A stretch of 64,000 nt of DNA from Mycoplasmataceae bacterium (GCA_020024755.1 JAHHTH010000002.1:1-64000), one strand, 5' to 3'; positions 8,567 through 19,098 are shown, counted from the first letter of the stretch. A program made the numbers and translations. The notes: generated by a model not told the origin, from the letters alone.

Positions 8567-11500
8567 ATGAAAAAGAGTAAAAAGATTCGTATTGGTGTGA
8601 TTACCGGAGTAATTGTAGCAGCTATTACTGGTACACTTCTAGGTATATTCATTCCTAAATTAATAAATAAAACTAAAATAGATGATTTAGTAAAGAACCA
8701 AGTCGTTCCTTCTGAAGGGAAAGGTAATTTTGACACATATAGTTTAAATACTGTTTTAGCTGATGCACCATATAGTGAAAAAATTGAATCTCTTAAAACA
8801 TTTACAAAGACTTCATTAAAAGATGAATCTACTGCACAAACAATATTAGACAGATTTGTTGATAACTATATTATTGAATTCTGAAAAGGATATAAAGGTT
8901 CAGAAGCATTTACTGAAAGATATGATAACTGAATTAAAGATATCAATAAAGAATGAGACAACAAGGTTAAAGATTATAAATCAAGATTCGGAAGTAACTG
9001 AGGGTTCTACTTCCAACTTGAAGTTTTAGATCCAGTTGGTGGAAATGAAATGGACTGAAAGAGAGAACAGCTAAGATCTAAAATCAATGCTGACTTTGAC
9101 TCTTACTTATTTGACCAATCATATATTAGACCATTAGCTCGAGGAAAAGATAAAGAATACATCACTCAATTCCAAGAAGAAGATGGTTCAATTCCACTTG
9201 AAACACAAGATTACTTAACATCACCTGAATTAGTAAATGGTGTTGGTGGTCCTGGTAACAGAAATAGAATTGTATTTGCAGCTACTAAAAATGAAAGTGA
9301 TTTAGATAAAACAAAACCATCTAAAGCTAATTTCCAAGAATTTGTTTTCAACGAATGAGTGAAAACAGATATGCCACTTATCACTTCAATGACTTTATGA
9401 AAACATACAGATCCTAATGTAGCAATTTTAGGAACTGATGGATATTACCAATTCTTCAATAAATCAAAAGCAAATGCAATCTATTCAGGAAGTAACACAG
9501 TTCCAGCAGCAGCTAGAAGTGGTACTCAAATGAGTAGAAAAGGTGAAGATCCTTCTGCATCAGGTGGAAGTAGTGCTGTTACTATTGACGCTAACTATAA
9601 ATGACAAGCATATCCTCAAACAACAAATTATATTAAAGATGACAATGCAAACTGAAATGCAACTGACAAGTATTTAGCATTCGCCGAACAAGCTACTACT
9701 GATGGTGGATTAGCTTCAGCATTCCAAATTAAAGATGCTTCAGGAAGTACTGGTGGTATTAACATTCCAGTTAAATATACTGATGATAGTGCAACAATGT
9801 ACTATATTGAATTAGGTAACCAATCATCTTCAGTATTCAATACATCATTCACTCAATATGCTGCAGCTGCTACTTACAAATTTAATCAAATCTTAGGAAT
9901 GCCTGCTGATACAAATGTGCCAAAAACTAATACATTAAGTACAAAACCATTCTTAGGTGATGGAACTCCATCTGGTACTGAAATTATGAGTAACTTCTTA
10001 TCCAAAACAACACCTGATGGGTACTTTGCTTTCCCAGATCAAGTTAAGGATATTATTAATGATGTTCCATCTGCTGGTATGTTAACTTTTAAAGGTTTAT
10101 ACAACGGGGCACAATCAATTGCTGATACAATCGATGTTCCTGACACTCCATTTATCTTAACTAGAAATGAAGCTGGTGTTCATATTATTGGTATTGACAG
10201 ATATGACCAATTAAAAGCTGGTTTAGCTGCAAAACCTGCTAACCAAGAAGGTTTAATTAACGAACTTGAAAATACATTATTATGAAGACATGTATTAACT
10301 CAAGCTGGAATGAATGGTGAAAACTATTTAAATGATGGTTTTGATTTTAAATTAGATGACAAGATCAAAAATTTCTACAATGCAAATAGAAGTGAACTAA
10401 TCTACAAATACATCAAAGCTAATGAAACAACTAATGCTAATAGTGAAAATTATGTATTCTCAAGTTTATACACTGATATGGATGCTGCACACAACATTTC
10501 AACTAGCAAATTAGTTCCATACTTAGATTCATATATTGATGAAAAAGAATTTAAGAAGAACGTTGGTAATGATGATAACGTTAAAACAAAAATGATTGAC
10601 TTACAAACTACTAAGTTCTCTTTAACAAACTTAAACTCTGGAGACAAGGTTGTAGCAAATGGTATTGCTGGTCAATTACCTTATTTAAGAAATACAACAG
10701 CAACTGTTAATGTTGATGATGCTAACCAAGGTTATGTAAACAATACTTTAGGTATGTATAATGATTTACAATGTTTTGCTGGATATAACAAAGACAAACC
10801 ATTTAACAATGTAAACTATAAATCATTATTAGATACATTTAAAGCAAAAGCTGATGCATTATGAGATAGTTTAGGTGGAGATGGTACATTAATTATGAAA
10901 CCATTAACATATGAAACTGCTCAATATAACCAATATTTATTATTAGGTCAAGAAAATGATCCATCTACTAATTCATGAGCTAGTGATGTAGAACTTGTAA
11001 GTGAAGGATTAAATACTTGAGTAAGTGCTAACTCTAGTAAAGTAAAAGATATGGTTAACACTCAAAGATTAATGGCTGACATTAATGCTAAAGATGATCC
11101 AGACTCTCCAAAAGAAGATAAGAAACCTCAAAAGAGACTTCCTTCTGATTACAAGTTTGCTGATATATCTAAATATGCTCTTGAAGGAACATATACAGAT
11201 TTAAATAATATGGTTACTCCATCACCTACTATGCCATCTGACAATGCTAGTGCTAAAAATTATGTAAGTTGACAATTACAAAATGCTTATAACAACACTT
11301 TATTAAGTTCAGTATCAAGTGATGCAATTCAATACCAAGGTAAAACAGGCGACGAAGGTTTTTATCATTTTGCACCAGAATTAGCAAGAAACAAATTCCT
11401 ATCTACTAAATTAAAAGATAGATATGATGGTAGTGTTCAAGATTTAGTTAAAGAATTCATTGGTTTAAAATCTGCATTTGATTACAATGAATCAACTGGT

Positions 11501-12610
11501 CAATTTGAATTTACTAAATTTAGAAACTATTTAGTTCAACAAACTACAAATAACAAAAAAGCTGCCTTTGTATGAATTGCTAAAGAAAAATCAAAAATGA
11601 TTAAAGGCACTGATGGATTCTGAGAAAATTGATCTGTTGTTGAACACTTTAAACATAGAGACATTAAATATGGACAAAATTCTACTACTGATGTAAATGG
11701 ATATATTTACCAAGGTGCTCCTAAGGTTACTGAATATAAAAATGCAGATGGTACATTTAAAGCTACAGGTACTTTTTCAGATGTAACTAATTATGATAAT
11801 GTAGTTCCAGTAACTCCAGGTGGAGCAGCTTATACTGGATTCCAAGGAATTGTAACTCAAAGCAATGGTTCTTCTAGTTTACCAGATGCAGCTCAAAAAG
11901 TATTATTTGGAAATAAAGTTTATTCTTTTGAAAATACTGGTGGCAAAATTGATGCTTCGGCAGTACCTACTGATCAAGGTTCGTTATACAATATTGGATC
12001 AAGAAAAAAACTAATTGAACTAATAAATAATGGTGTAACAACATTTGATGCTGTTTATAAAACTGCAAGTTGATTACATAATACATTTGGAGCACCAGTT
12101 GGTGATATCATCAATGATACTAAAACAGTTGATCAAGCTAAGGAAAAATTAGTAGGTCTTTGTGAAAAAGATACTTATATTAAAGAAAGCTTATTTACTA
12201 GAAATGTAAATAGAGTTTTATCAGTTGGACCAACTAAATTCAACCAACAAAATTCTCAATTCTTTGGTGATTCAACTAAACCATTATCTGACTTAACTCA
12301 AGTAGTATTCACTCAATTTAACTATAATGATGTAGTTAAGTTATTCGATACAGATGGTAACAACAAGTTAGATGATAATGATAAAGGTATTAATTGAACA
12401 GTAGCAAATGATGCTAGTCAAGGTTTCTTAGGAACAAGTGCTGAAGCATTCTTTAGTGTTGCAATGAACTGATATATGAACCAATCTTCTAACAAAACAA
12501 GTGCTGTTAAGAGAGCAATGGATAACAACCAAAAGATCTATACTTACGATAGAAGATTAAATGATACATTTGGTAAAGAAGAAGTAGAAAACTATAAAAA
12601 ATCTAATTAA
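8567..12610 (+). CDS. Large exported protein of unknown function (1347 residues)
   Basis: The N-terminus has a basic start (MKKSKKIRIG) and one hydrophobic segment (residues about 10-32) without a lipobox cysteine, so the protein is probably anchored by an uncleaved signal. The rest is hydrophilic, with many Asn, Thr and Lys, no visible repeats and no recognised catalytic motif. Numerous internal TGA codons are Trp; the frame is continuous from ATG to TAA. It is monocistronic, divergent from suf and followed by tRNA-Lys. Large one-helix surface proteins of this kind are common in mollicutes, where some belong to protein-export or adhesion complexes. I cannot assign it further. Confidence 0.75.
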
Positions 12611-12672
12611 TAATTATTAAATAATAAATTATTAATAAAACACTAATTATGATAGAATTAATTAGTGTTTAT

Positions 12673-12748
12673 GCACCATTAGCTCAGCTGGTAGAGCAAT
12701 TGACTCTTAATCAATGGGTCACAGGTTCGAATCCTGTATGGTGCACCA
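12673..12748 (+). tRNA. tRNA-Lys (anticodon CTT)
   Basis: A complete cloverleaf with 7-bp acceptor stem GCACCAT/ATGGTGC, D-arm GCTCAGCTGGTAGAGC, anticodon loop CTCTTAA, T-arm with GGTTCGAATCC and encoded CCA. It reads AAG codons. It is alone here, away from the tRNA cluster. Confidence 0.97.
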
Positions 12749-12777
12749 TTTTAAAACCAAAAGAAAGGTTGGATAAA

Positions 12778-13194
12778 ATGACTAACTATGTTTTAAGAGA
12801 TGAACTAGTTCAAAAGATTGAAATGTTTAATCAAATTTTTGAATTAGACTTCGTTAACTCTGAAGAAAACGAAAAGAATTGAAAATCTTACTTAGATCCA
12901 ATTGCTAAGCATATTTTTGGTTGTAGTTATTTACAATTTGTAAAAGATACTTCATTGGATATTAATGTACCACCAGGTGCTATTGAAAAGTATTACAATA
13001 TCTTCTCAGTTATTGTAAAAGACTTCCAATCTATGCTAAGACTTAAAGTTCCAAACGAAATCTATTGTGCAGCTGAAGATGTTAAGAAGACATTTGATGA
13101 CTTCATTAAACAAAATAACATTGATGTTAGCTTAACAAATGATTCTGACAGAGAAAACAGTAAAACATATTACCAACTATATCCAACACTTTAA
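12778..13194 (+). CDS. Small hypothetical protein
   Basis: A 138-residue cytoplasmic-looking protein beginning MTNYVLRDELVQKIEMF; one TGA is Trp. AAGAAAGG lies about 9 nt upstream of the ATG. It has no transmembrane segment and no motif I recognise; predicted helices dominate. It starts 30 nt after tRNA-Lys and ends at a strong terminator, so the two may share a transcript. Confidence 0.65.
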
Positions 13195-13195
13195 T

Positions 13196-13220
13196 AAATC
13201 CTATCCAATAGGATTTTTTT
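13196..13220 (+). terminator. Terminator after the 138-residue gene
   Basis: A 9-bp stem AAATCCTAT / ATAGGATTT with a CCA loop, followed by T residues. Confidence 0.85.
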
Positions 13221-13235
13221 AATCATATCTAGAAT

Positions 13236-13264
13236 AAATCACAACCTTTGGGGTTGTGATTTTG
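13236..13264 (-). terminator. Hairpin terminator downstream of tex
   Basis: An 11-bp stem AAATCACAACC / GGTTGTGATTT with a 5-nt loop lies 24 nt beyond the tex stop. T-tracts are weak on both sides; it could act in both directions. Confidence 0.6.
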
Positions 13265-13287
13265 TTATTATATAGAACCTTTAAGTA

Positions 13288-15423
13288 TTAAGCTACTAAA
13301 CTAACTTGAATCTTTTTAGTTTTAATATCTATTGAAAGTATTTTAACTTGGATAATTTCATTAATATCTAAGATATCATATGGAGTCTTGTTTTTATCAT
13401 CAGTCATTTTAGAAATATGTAATAGTGCTGATTCTTTAATACCAATATCAATGAATGCACCAAAGTCTAAAATATTTCTAACAGTTCCTTGTAATATTAG
13501 ATCTGGATATAAGTTTTCAATTGATAGAATTTCTGATTTTAAAATTGGTTGAGGATATGATTCACGGTAATCTTGTAATTTAGTTTTTAGTGATGTAATA
13601 ATATCATTAATAGTAAACTCATCTGAATTATATTTTTCAACTAATGATTTAATATTTACTTTACTAAAAGCTTCAATAGCTTTATCAGTACCAATATCAT
13701 TTGTAGTTAGATTAAATTCTTTTAAAATATCATAAGCTATTTTATAACTTTCAGGGTGGATGTCAGTTTTGTCTAATGGTTCACTTCCTAAGATTCTTAA
13801 GAACCCAGAACATTGTTCAAATACTTTATCAGTTAGTCCTTTAACTTCTACTAATTCTTTTCTTGAATTAATACTTCCATGCTTTGTACGGTATTCAACA
13901 ATATTCTTAGCAATAGTTTTATTTAACCCAGAAATTTCTTTTAATAAAACATAAGAAGCAGTATTAACATTTACACCAATATTATTAACTACTTTTTCTA
14001 CAACAAAGGTTAACTTATCATTTAATTCTTTTTTATCCACATCATGTTGATATTGTCCTACACCAATAGAGATTGTTGGTATCTTTATAAGTTCTGAAAG
14101 TGGATCAATAATTCTTCTAGCAATAGAAATAGCTGAACGTTTTTCTACAGTTAAATCTGGAAACTCTTCTTGAGCTAATTCTGATGCTGAATAAACAGAT
14201 GCACCAGCTTCTGAAACAATACAATATTGTGCACTTAAATTTCTCTCTTTGATCAATTCAGAAATAAAAGCTTCTGATTCTCTACTAGCAGTACCATTTC
14301 CAATAGCGATAATATCTACTTTGTATTCTTTAATATATTGAGCTATTTTATCTTTTGCTTCATCTACTCTTTTAAAAGGATAAACTACATCTATTTTTAA
14401 AACATTATTATTTGGATCAATAATTGCTATTTTACATCCAGAAGTAAAACCAGGGTCTCATCCTAAAATTGTTTTATCTTTAATTGGGTTTTGTAATAAT
14501 AATTGTTCTACATTATGAGCAAATCTTTCTATTGATTCAGTTTGAGCCATTTCAGTTAAATCATTTCTAATTTCATTTTCAACAGAAGGTACTAATAATC
14601 TTTTGAATGAATCATCAATAGCAGCAATTAAATCTTTGTGTGCACTAGCTTGTTCTTTCTTTGCATATTTGTAATAAGTTCTTTTTAGCGGGAATTGTAC
14701 ATCATAATCAAATTTAACATTTAATACTTTCTTATCTTCACCACGGTTAAGAGCCATGATTTTATAAGCACTTAAATAAGTAATTTTGTTTCTAAAGTCA
14801 TAATATACTTTAAATGTTTCTTTTTCATCTTCTGCTTTTGGTTTTAATTTAGAAGTGATATATCCATAGTTCTTAATAGATTCTTTTAATATATCTCTAA
14901 TCTCTTTATCATTAGCTACTATTTCTGCAATAATATCTCTAGCACCAGCAATAGCTTTTTCTGTGGTTGGTACATCTTTAGTAATATATTTCTTAGCTTC
15001 TTCTTCTAAAGATGGTTCAAATCTTTGTTCTAGCATTCATTCAGCTAATGGTTTTAAACCTAATGCAATAGCAACATTAGCTTTTGTTTTCTTACCATCT
15101 TTATATGGTTTATAAATATTTTCTAATTCTGATAGTTTAGTACATTTATTAATTAATTCATTTAGTTCATCTGTCAATAAACCTTTTTGCTCTAAAATCT
15201 TGATGATAGCTTCTTTACGTTTAGCTAAGTTTTCTTGATATTCATAAACATTAGATATAGCTTGAATTTGATTTTCATCTAAATTGTTTGTCAGCTGTTT
15301 ACGATAACGAGCAATAAAAGGAACTGTTGCTCCTTCTTGTAGTAAGTCTAATACCACTTCTACTTGTTTATCAGTAATCTTTAATTCTAATGCAGTTTTA
15401 TTTACTATATCTTTTGAATACAT
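13288..15423 (-). CDS. tex: Tex-family transcription accessory / RNA-binding protein
   Basis: The 711-residue protein (two UGA-coded Trp) has the Tex layout: N-terminal helical domain with VPFIARYRKQLT (residues about 35-47), a YqgF/RNase H-like domain in the middle, a double helix-hairpin-helix region (VYVLLKEISGLNKTIAKNIV-like, then RKELVEVKGLTDK), and a C-terminal S1 RNA-binding domain (VRNILDFGAFIDIGIKES). Tex binds RNA and RNA polymerase and affects transcription elongation. The gene is monocistronic between the tRNA cluster and the convergent 138-residue gene. Confidence 0.93.
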
Positions 15424-15544
15424 ATCATTCTCCTCAATACTAATATGATTATTGTAAATGATATTAGATTATTTAGGTGTTTTATATTTATAAATTAATT
15501 ACATATTGTAATTTAATATTCAATGATTGTATTTATTAGATAAG

Positions 15545-15568
15545 AAAAGCCCCTTCGCAGGGACTTTT
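15545..15568 (-). terminator. Terminator of the tRNA-Ser gene
   Basis: On the minus strand AAAAGTCCC and GGGGCTTTT form a 9-bp stem (one G-U) with a 6-nt loop and a moderately T-rich tail. The stretch from 15424 to here is AT-rich and carries no other visible feature than the likely tex promoter. Confidence 0.7.
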
Positions 15569-15576
15569 GATTTTAA

Positions 15577-15665
15577 TGGCGGAAACGATGAGATTCGAAC
15601 TCATGCATCGCAGAACGATCTAACACCTTAGCAGGGTGCCCTCTTAACCACTTGAGTACGTTTCC
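15577..15665 (-). tRNA. tRNA-Ser (anticodon GCT)
   Basis: Acceptor GGAAACG/CGTTTCC, anticodon loop CTGCTAA, a long variable arm as expected for tRNA-Ser, T-arm with GTTCGAATC, and encoded CCA. It reads AGC/AGU. Separated from the rest of the cluster by a terminator, so it has its own transcript. Confidence 0.96.
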
Positions 15666-15699
15666 AAAAGAATTGATATTCTTATTTTAACAAATTTTT

Positions 15700-15728
15700 A
15701 TTAAAAATGACCCATATAAAGGGTCACT
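15700..15728 (-). terminator. Terminator of the Tyr-Gln-Lys-Leu-Gly tRNA unit
   Basis: On the minus strand TGACCC / GGGTCA form a stem followed directly by TTTTT. Confidence 0.75.
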
Positions 15729-15738
15729 ATAATTTTAA

Positions 15739-15812
15739 TGGAGCAGGTGATGGGAGTCGAACCCACGTAAATAGCTTGGAAGGCTATAATTCTACCGTTG
15801 AACTACACCTGC
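15739..15812 (-). tRNA. tRNA-Gly (anticodon TCC)
   Basis: Acceptor GCAGGTG/CACCTGC, anticodon loop CTTCCAA within an ATAGC/GCTAT stem, T-arm GTTCGACTC and encoded CCA. A TCC anticodon with unmodified U can read all four Gly codons in mollicutes. Confidence 0.96.
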
Positions 15813-15816
15813 TTTA

Positions 15817-15902
15817 TGGTGCTGGAGGAGGGACTTGAACCCTCACGATATTGCTATCACAGGATTTTAAGTCCTGTGCGTCTACCATTCCGCCACTCCA
15901 GC
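15817..15902 (-). tRNA. tRNA-Leu (anticodon TAA)
   Basis: Acceptor GCTGGAG/CTCCAGC, anticodon loop CTTAAAA in a CAGGA/TCCTG stem, a long variable arm as in class II tRNAs, and encoded CCA. It reads UUA, by far the commonest Leu codon in this AT-rich genome. Confidence 0.96.
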
Positions 15903-15905
15903 AAA

Positions 15906-15980
15906 TGGTGCCCCATGAAGGAATTGAACCTTCGACCCCTTCATTAAAAGTGAAATGCTCTACCTCTGAGCTAATGGGGC
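15906..15980 (-). tRNA. tRNA-Lys (anticodon TTT)
   Basis: Acceptor GCCCCAT/ATGGGGC, D-arm GCTCAGAGGTAGAGC, anticodon loop CTTTTAA, T-arm with GTTCAATTC and encoded CCA. It complements the CTT-anticodon tRNA-Lys at 12673. Confidence 0.96.
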
Positions 15981-16032
15981 ATATTGCTTGAAATACAAAC
16001 TAATTGTATCAAATTTTTGGTTTTTTTAATAA

Positions 16033-16096
16033 GCTTTTCTGAGGAGTTGCACCTCAATCTCTATTCATAGTGTTTTACTAGTTAAACTAGAAAAGC
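16033..16096 (-). pseudogene. tRNA-like element lacking a normal anticodon arm
   Basis: Between tRNA-Gln and tRNA-Lys lies a 64-nt sequence with a perfect 7-bp acceptor stem GCTTTTC/GAAAAGC, positions 8-9 TA, a D-arm GTTT/AAAC with an 8-nt loop, and a 5-bp T stem TGAGG/CCTCA with 7-nt loop TGCAACT. Between D- and T-arms only about 15 nt remain, where 22-23 are normal; the anticodon stem could be CTAT/ATAG with a 2-nt gap, so no anticodon can be read. No CCA is encoded and the T-loop lacks TTC. It is best called a decayed tRNA (perhaps a former Trp- or other tRNA), but its intact stems are unusual for random decay. Confidence 0.6.
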
Positions 16097-16100
16097 ATAA

Positions 16101-16175
16101 TGGCTGGCCTGGTAGGGATCGAACCTACGCATGGAAGAATCAAAATCTTCTGCCTTACCGCTTGGCTACAGGCCA
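16101..16175 (-). tRNA. tRNA-Gln (anticodon TTG)
   Basis: Acceptor TGGCCTG/CAGGCCA, D-arm with GCCAAGCGGTAAGGC, anticodon loop TTTTGAT, T-arm GTTCGATCC and encoded CCA. Five nt from tRNA-Tyr. Confidence 0.96.
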
Positions 16176-16180
16176 ATTAA

Positions 16181-16264
16181 TGGTGGACAGGGACGGATTC
16201 GAACCATCGAAACTTTCGTGGCTGAGTTACAGTCAGCTGCGTTTGGCCACTTCGCTACCTGTCC
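16181..16264 (-). tRNA. tRNA-Tyr (anticodon GTA)
   Basis: Acceptor GGACAGG/CCTGTCC, anticodon loop CTGTAAC in a GCTGA/TCAGC stem, long variable arm, T-arm GTTCGAATC and encoded CCA. First gene of the minus-strand cluster. Confidence 0.96.
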
Positions 16265-16287
16265 ATATGTACTTATAGCACTTAATT

Positions 16288-16293
16288 ATTATA
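16288..16293 (-). promoter_or_regulatory. -10 box of the tRNA cluster
   Basis: A perfect TATAAT on the minus strand, 23 nt upstream of the tRNA-Tyr 5' end. No clear -35 box. Confidence 0.5.
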
Positions 16294-16303
16294 CTATTTA
16301 TTT

Positions 16304-16358
16304 AATAAATAATAAATAATTTTAAAGAAATGAATAAATAATAAATAATTTTAAAGAA
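16304..16358. repeat. 26-bp tandem direct repeat at the edge of the tRNA cluster
   Basis: AATAAATAATAAATAATTTT plus TAAAGAA occurs at 16304-16329 and again at 16333-16358. After it, 16357-16413 reads as a short open stretch ending in a stop (Asn-Pro-Ala-Thr-Lys-Lys-Asp-Ser...), which looks like the tail of a lost gene. The rest of the 250-nt gap up to the lipoprotein is AT-rich and holds nothing else visible. Confidence 0.6.
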
Positions 16359-16514
16359 CCCAGCTACTAAGAAAGATTCTAAAACTGATAGAAATAAAGA
16401 AAAAAGTAGTTAAATTATTAGGAAAATTAACAATTTTAGTAATAATTTAATTAACAATTTTGCTATTATTATAAAATAATAATATTAGTTATTAAAATAA
16501 AGGAAATGGAAAAA

Positions 16515-17105
16515 ATGAAAAATATATTAAAAACTAAATTAGGTAAAATTTTGACTTTTGGATCACTTGGAATTCTAGCAGTAGGAATTAGTGCTCCATT
16601 AGTTGTTTCTTGTGCGTCAACTGATACTACTTCTACATCTACAAATAGTGATAAAAATGATTCTGCTAATAACCAAGAACCAAACACTGCTAAAATCAAA
16701 AAATATACTTGTGTAGTTAATGAACGTGATAATGGTATTCTTGATTCTGAAGTTGGTAATCCTTTTTCTTATGGTTATTTTAAAGAAAATAAAATCTATA
16801 ATTTAAATGATATATTTAATTCATTTCAATATGCTAATTTTGAAGATAGTAATGGTGAAATCAAAATGATTCCTGAAGATCAAGTACAATTAACTTTTGA
16901 TGGTGCAAATGCTGTTTTTGCTGGTAGTGGTGATAACTTATATTGAACTATTTCACATGCACAATTAAATAATTATTACAATGGATCAGATGAATTAATT
17001 ACTACTCCTTTAACTTTAGATTTTGATATAATTATTCATAAAGATAATGGAACTGAAATTACACCAACAGGTGGTTTTAATTTTCAATTTTATAAGTATT
17101 TCTAA
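16515..17105 (+). CDS. Small lipoprotein
   Basis: The 196-residue precursor has a basic start, a hydrophobic stretch and a lipobox-like LVVSC, so Cys about 31 would be lipidated and the protein displayed on the membrane surface. A Ser/Thr/Asn-rich linker follows, then a globular part with beta-strand character. I prefer the ATG at 16515 over 16506 because AGGA lies 10 nt upstream. The stop overlaps the next start (TAATG). No family recognised. It belongs to a local patch of very AT-rich accessory genes. Confidence 0.75.
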
Positions 17106-18061
17106 TGAGCAAGTCTGCAGATAAAACGTTTAATTTTATTTCATTAGTATGTCAAAAATATAGTTATTGTAAAAATAAAATTTATCAAAGAAAATATAAA
17201 ATTTTATATGATGAATTATGCAAAATTATGAACAATTATGCTGAATATAATTTTTGCCATAAAATTGATGAATCTAAAGAAGAATTTTACAAACGAATTA
17301 AATTAGAATATCAAAATATCAATAAAAAAGAAATTTTATTAATACAAAAATCATTAAAAATAAGATTTTGCATGGTGCCATCTAAATGCGCTAATAAACG
17401 ATTGTCTTATAAAAATAAATCACCATTATGACCTAAAATAAGTAAAGCTATAACATCTAGTAAATATATTAATGCTTGTGGTTTTTGCAATACTAAAAAA
17501 CATAATGTTGCACATGAAAATTGAAAAATAACTAAAAAAGGAAATGTTGTTTTTCTTAATTTGCACAATATTTGAGCTATATGTAATGATTGCCATAATT
17601 TAGTTCATTTTAATAATATTTTTGACAAGGAATTTGATAAATATATTGATGCTTTGAAATATTGCATTAAAAATAAAATTTTACTTAGTGATTATTGTTC
17701 TAATAATATTAAAGTTAATAATAATATTGAATATCGAGAAATTGAAAAATTCATGAAAAAACAAAAAGATCTCCCACTATATAGTCACTTATGTAAAATT
17801 TTTGAATTAAATGACAAAAATTTTTCTATGATCAAACCATTTGTTACTTTTCAATATTACGATTTTCTTATGAAAGAAAATAATAAAAACTATTATAAGT
17901 TTGATAAAGATAATATTATTGAATCAATAGAAAATATTTGACGTTTGAACAGAAAAAATAAATCAATTATTGAATCTGATGATTATTTATTTAATATTTT
18001 TAAACCTATCTTTTTATATTCTAAAACAATAAAAAAAACGAGCCAAGAAAGGAATAAATAA
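17105..18061 (+). CDS. Putative HNH-type nuclease-like protein
   Basis: The 318-residue protein has a zinc-finger-like HNH arrangement: C125-x2-C128, then H133/H137-E-N139, and after 20 residues C160-N-D-C163-H164 with H168. This matches the treble-clef HNH pattern of paired CxxC knuckles around an Asn/His-containing loop. The flanks are Lys/Asn/Ile-rich and unrecognised. Codon use is even more A/T-biased than in neighbours. It overlaps the upstream lipoprotein gene by one base, so the two are co-translated. HNH proteins are found in mobile introns, phages, restriction systems and toxins; which applies here is unknown. The family call rests on motif spacing only. Confidence 0.5.
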
Positions 18062-18072
18062 GCTCGTTTTTA
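18032..18072 (+). terminator. Terminator overlapping the end of the HNH-like gene
   Basis: AAAAACGAGC inside the last codons pairs with GCTCGTTTTT after the stop, with an 18-20-nt loop and a terminal T run. Confidence 0.7.
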
Positions 18073-18154
18073 TATTATAGACTCGCTGCTACTGACACAA
18101 ATATTGCCTATAATTACTTTTATTTTAATTGATATTTTCTTCTATATACCTTAT

Positions 18155-18182
18155 AAGTTTCCTCACCAGGAAACTTGTGAGG
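18155..18182 (+). promoter_or_regulatory. Two mutually exclusive hairpins upstream of the secreted-protein gene
   Basis: AAGTTTCCT/AGGAAACTT (18155-18176) form a perfect 9-bp hairpin, while CCTCAC (18161-18166) can instead pair with GTGAGG (18177-18182). The two helices share bases and cannot coexist. A T run follows. It lies about 50 nt upstream of the ATG at 18234. The remainder of 18073-18233 is AT-rich without other visible features. Confidence 0.4.
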
Positions 18183-18233
18183 TACGTTTTTAACTATCTA
18201 CTAATAGAATATTAGTATGGGGAATATTATTTT

Positions 18234-19019
18234 ATGAAAAAAGTAAAAACATGAATTGCTTCAAGTTTATTTGCCTTAGGTCTAATTTCATTAGCTGCAG
18301 GTGAGTTTTATGCACAAAAAGATGATGCACAATTAAAACACGCTATCCAAATGTCATATGATCACCAAAAGCTAATTCAAGCCAAACCAACTACCTATGC
18401 CGATACTGGCCCTTATCAATCTGATAATTTAGACCTTGATGTTATTTACGACATAAATAATTTCACTTACCATGCACCTTCTTATCATATTAATGGAGAT
18501 ATTAAATTAGAAACGCAAAGAGCTTATCATAATGTTTATCAAGCTCCAGATAGTTGAGAATTTGATGAAAAAACTTTTAATTGAGTAAAAACTAGAGATA
18601 TTCCTGTTTATTATGATAATAATTTAAAAATGAACTGAAAACGTGCTAATAATGGTAGTCCAGTTTTGCATGCATCTGGAACAATTCATTCAGCAGCAAC
18701 AAATACGGATTATACTAATTTCAAGTGGAATAACCATAATGTTTTAAATACTACTATTGATGCTTTATATGTTTCTCTGTTTAATGAAAATAATGGAGAT
18801 TTAACACCTAATCATGATTTAGGTGATTTTAAATATTATATTAATGGTTTAAATGCAAATAAAATTAGTAGTGAATTTAATGCAAAATTAAAAGCTGATG
18901 GTAGAAGTAAATATGTAGAAGAAAAAAATGAAGGTGGATTTAATGGATGAAGAATAAAATATTTTAATGGTTCAGAAGATTTTAAATCTGGAATTTCTGG
19001 TCCTTTTGATTTTTTTTAA
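18234..19019 (+). CDS. Secreted protein ending at a T8 tract (possible frameshift)
   Basis: A 261-residue protein with an N-terminal signal-like helix (residues about 5-22) and a Tyr/Asn-rich exported part. GGGGAA lies about 9 nt ahead of the ATG. The frame stops at TAA (19017-19019) directly after eight T residues (19010-19017). If one T were absent, the frame would continue as FFKGQDEYVYRTLYDGINDT and end at 19098, 26 codons later. This looks like either a real or phase-variable frameshift or a sequencing error. No family recognised. Confidence 0.65.
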
Positions 19020-19098
19020 AGGACAAGATGAATATGTTTATAGAACACTATATGATGGAATAAATGATACTTTAAATAGTGTTTGAGAAATTTTGTAA

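Noticed and set aside
12649..12882. ORF starting before tRNA-Lys and running through it
   Set aside because: It reads through the tRNA in the frame of the downstream gene; the real start is the ATG at 12778 with AAGAAAGG ahead.
16131..16319. 62-residue plus-strand ORF across the tRNA-Gln and tRNA-Tyr genes
   Set aside because: It is antisense to two complete tRNA genes and has no ribosome-binding site.
16304..16358. The 26-bp repeat as an IS-element end or attachment site
   Set aside because: No transposase or integrase is visible in the window and the copies are tandem, not flanking; reported only as a repeat.
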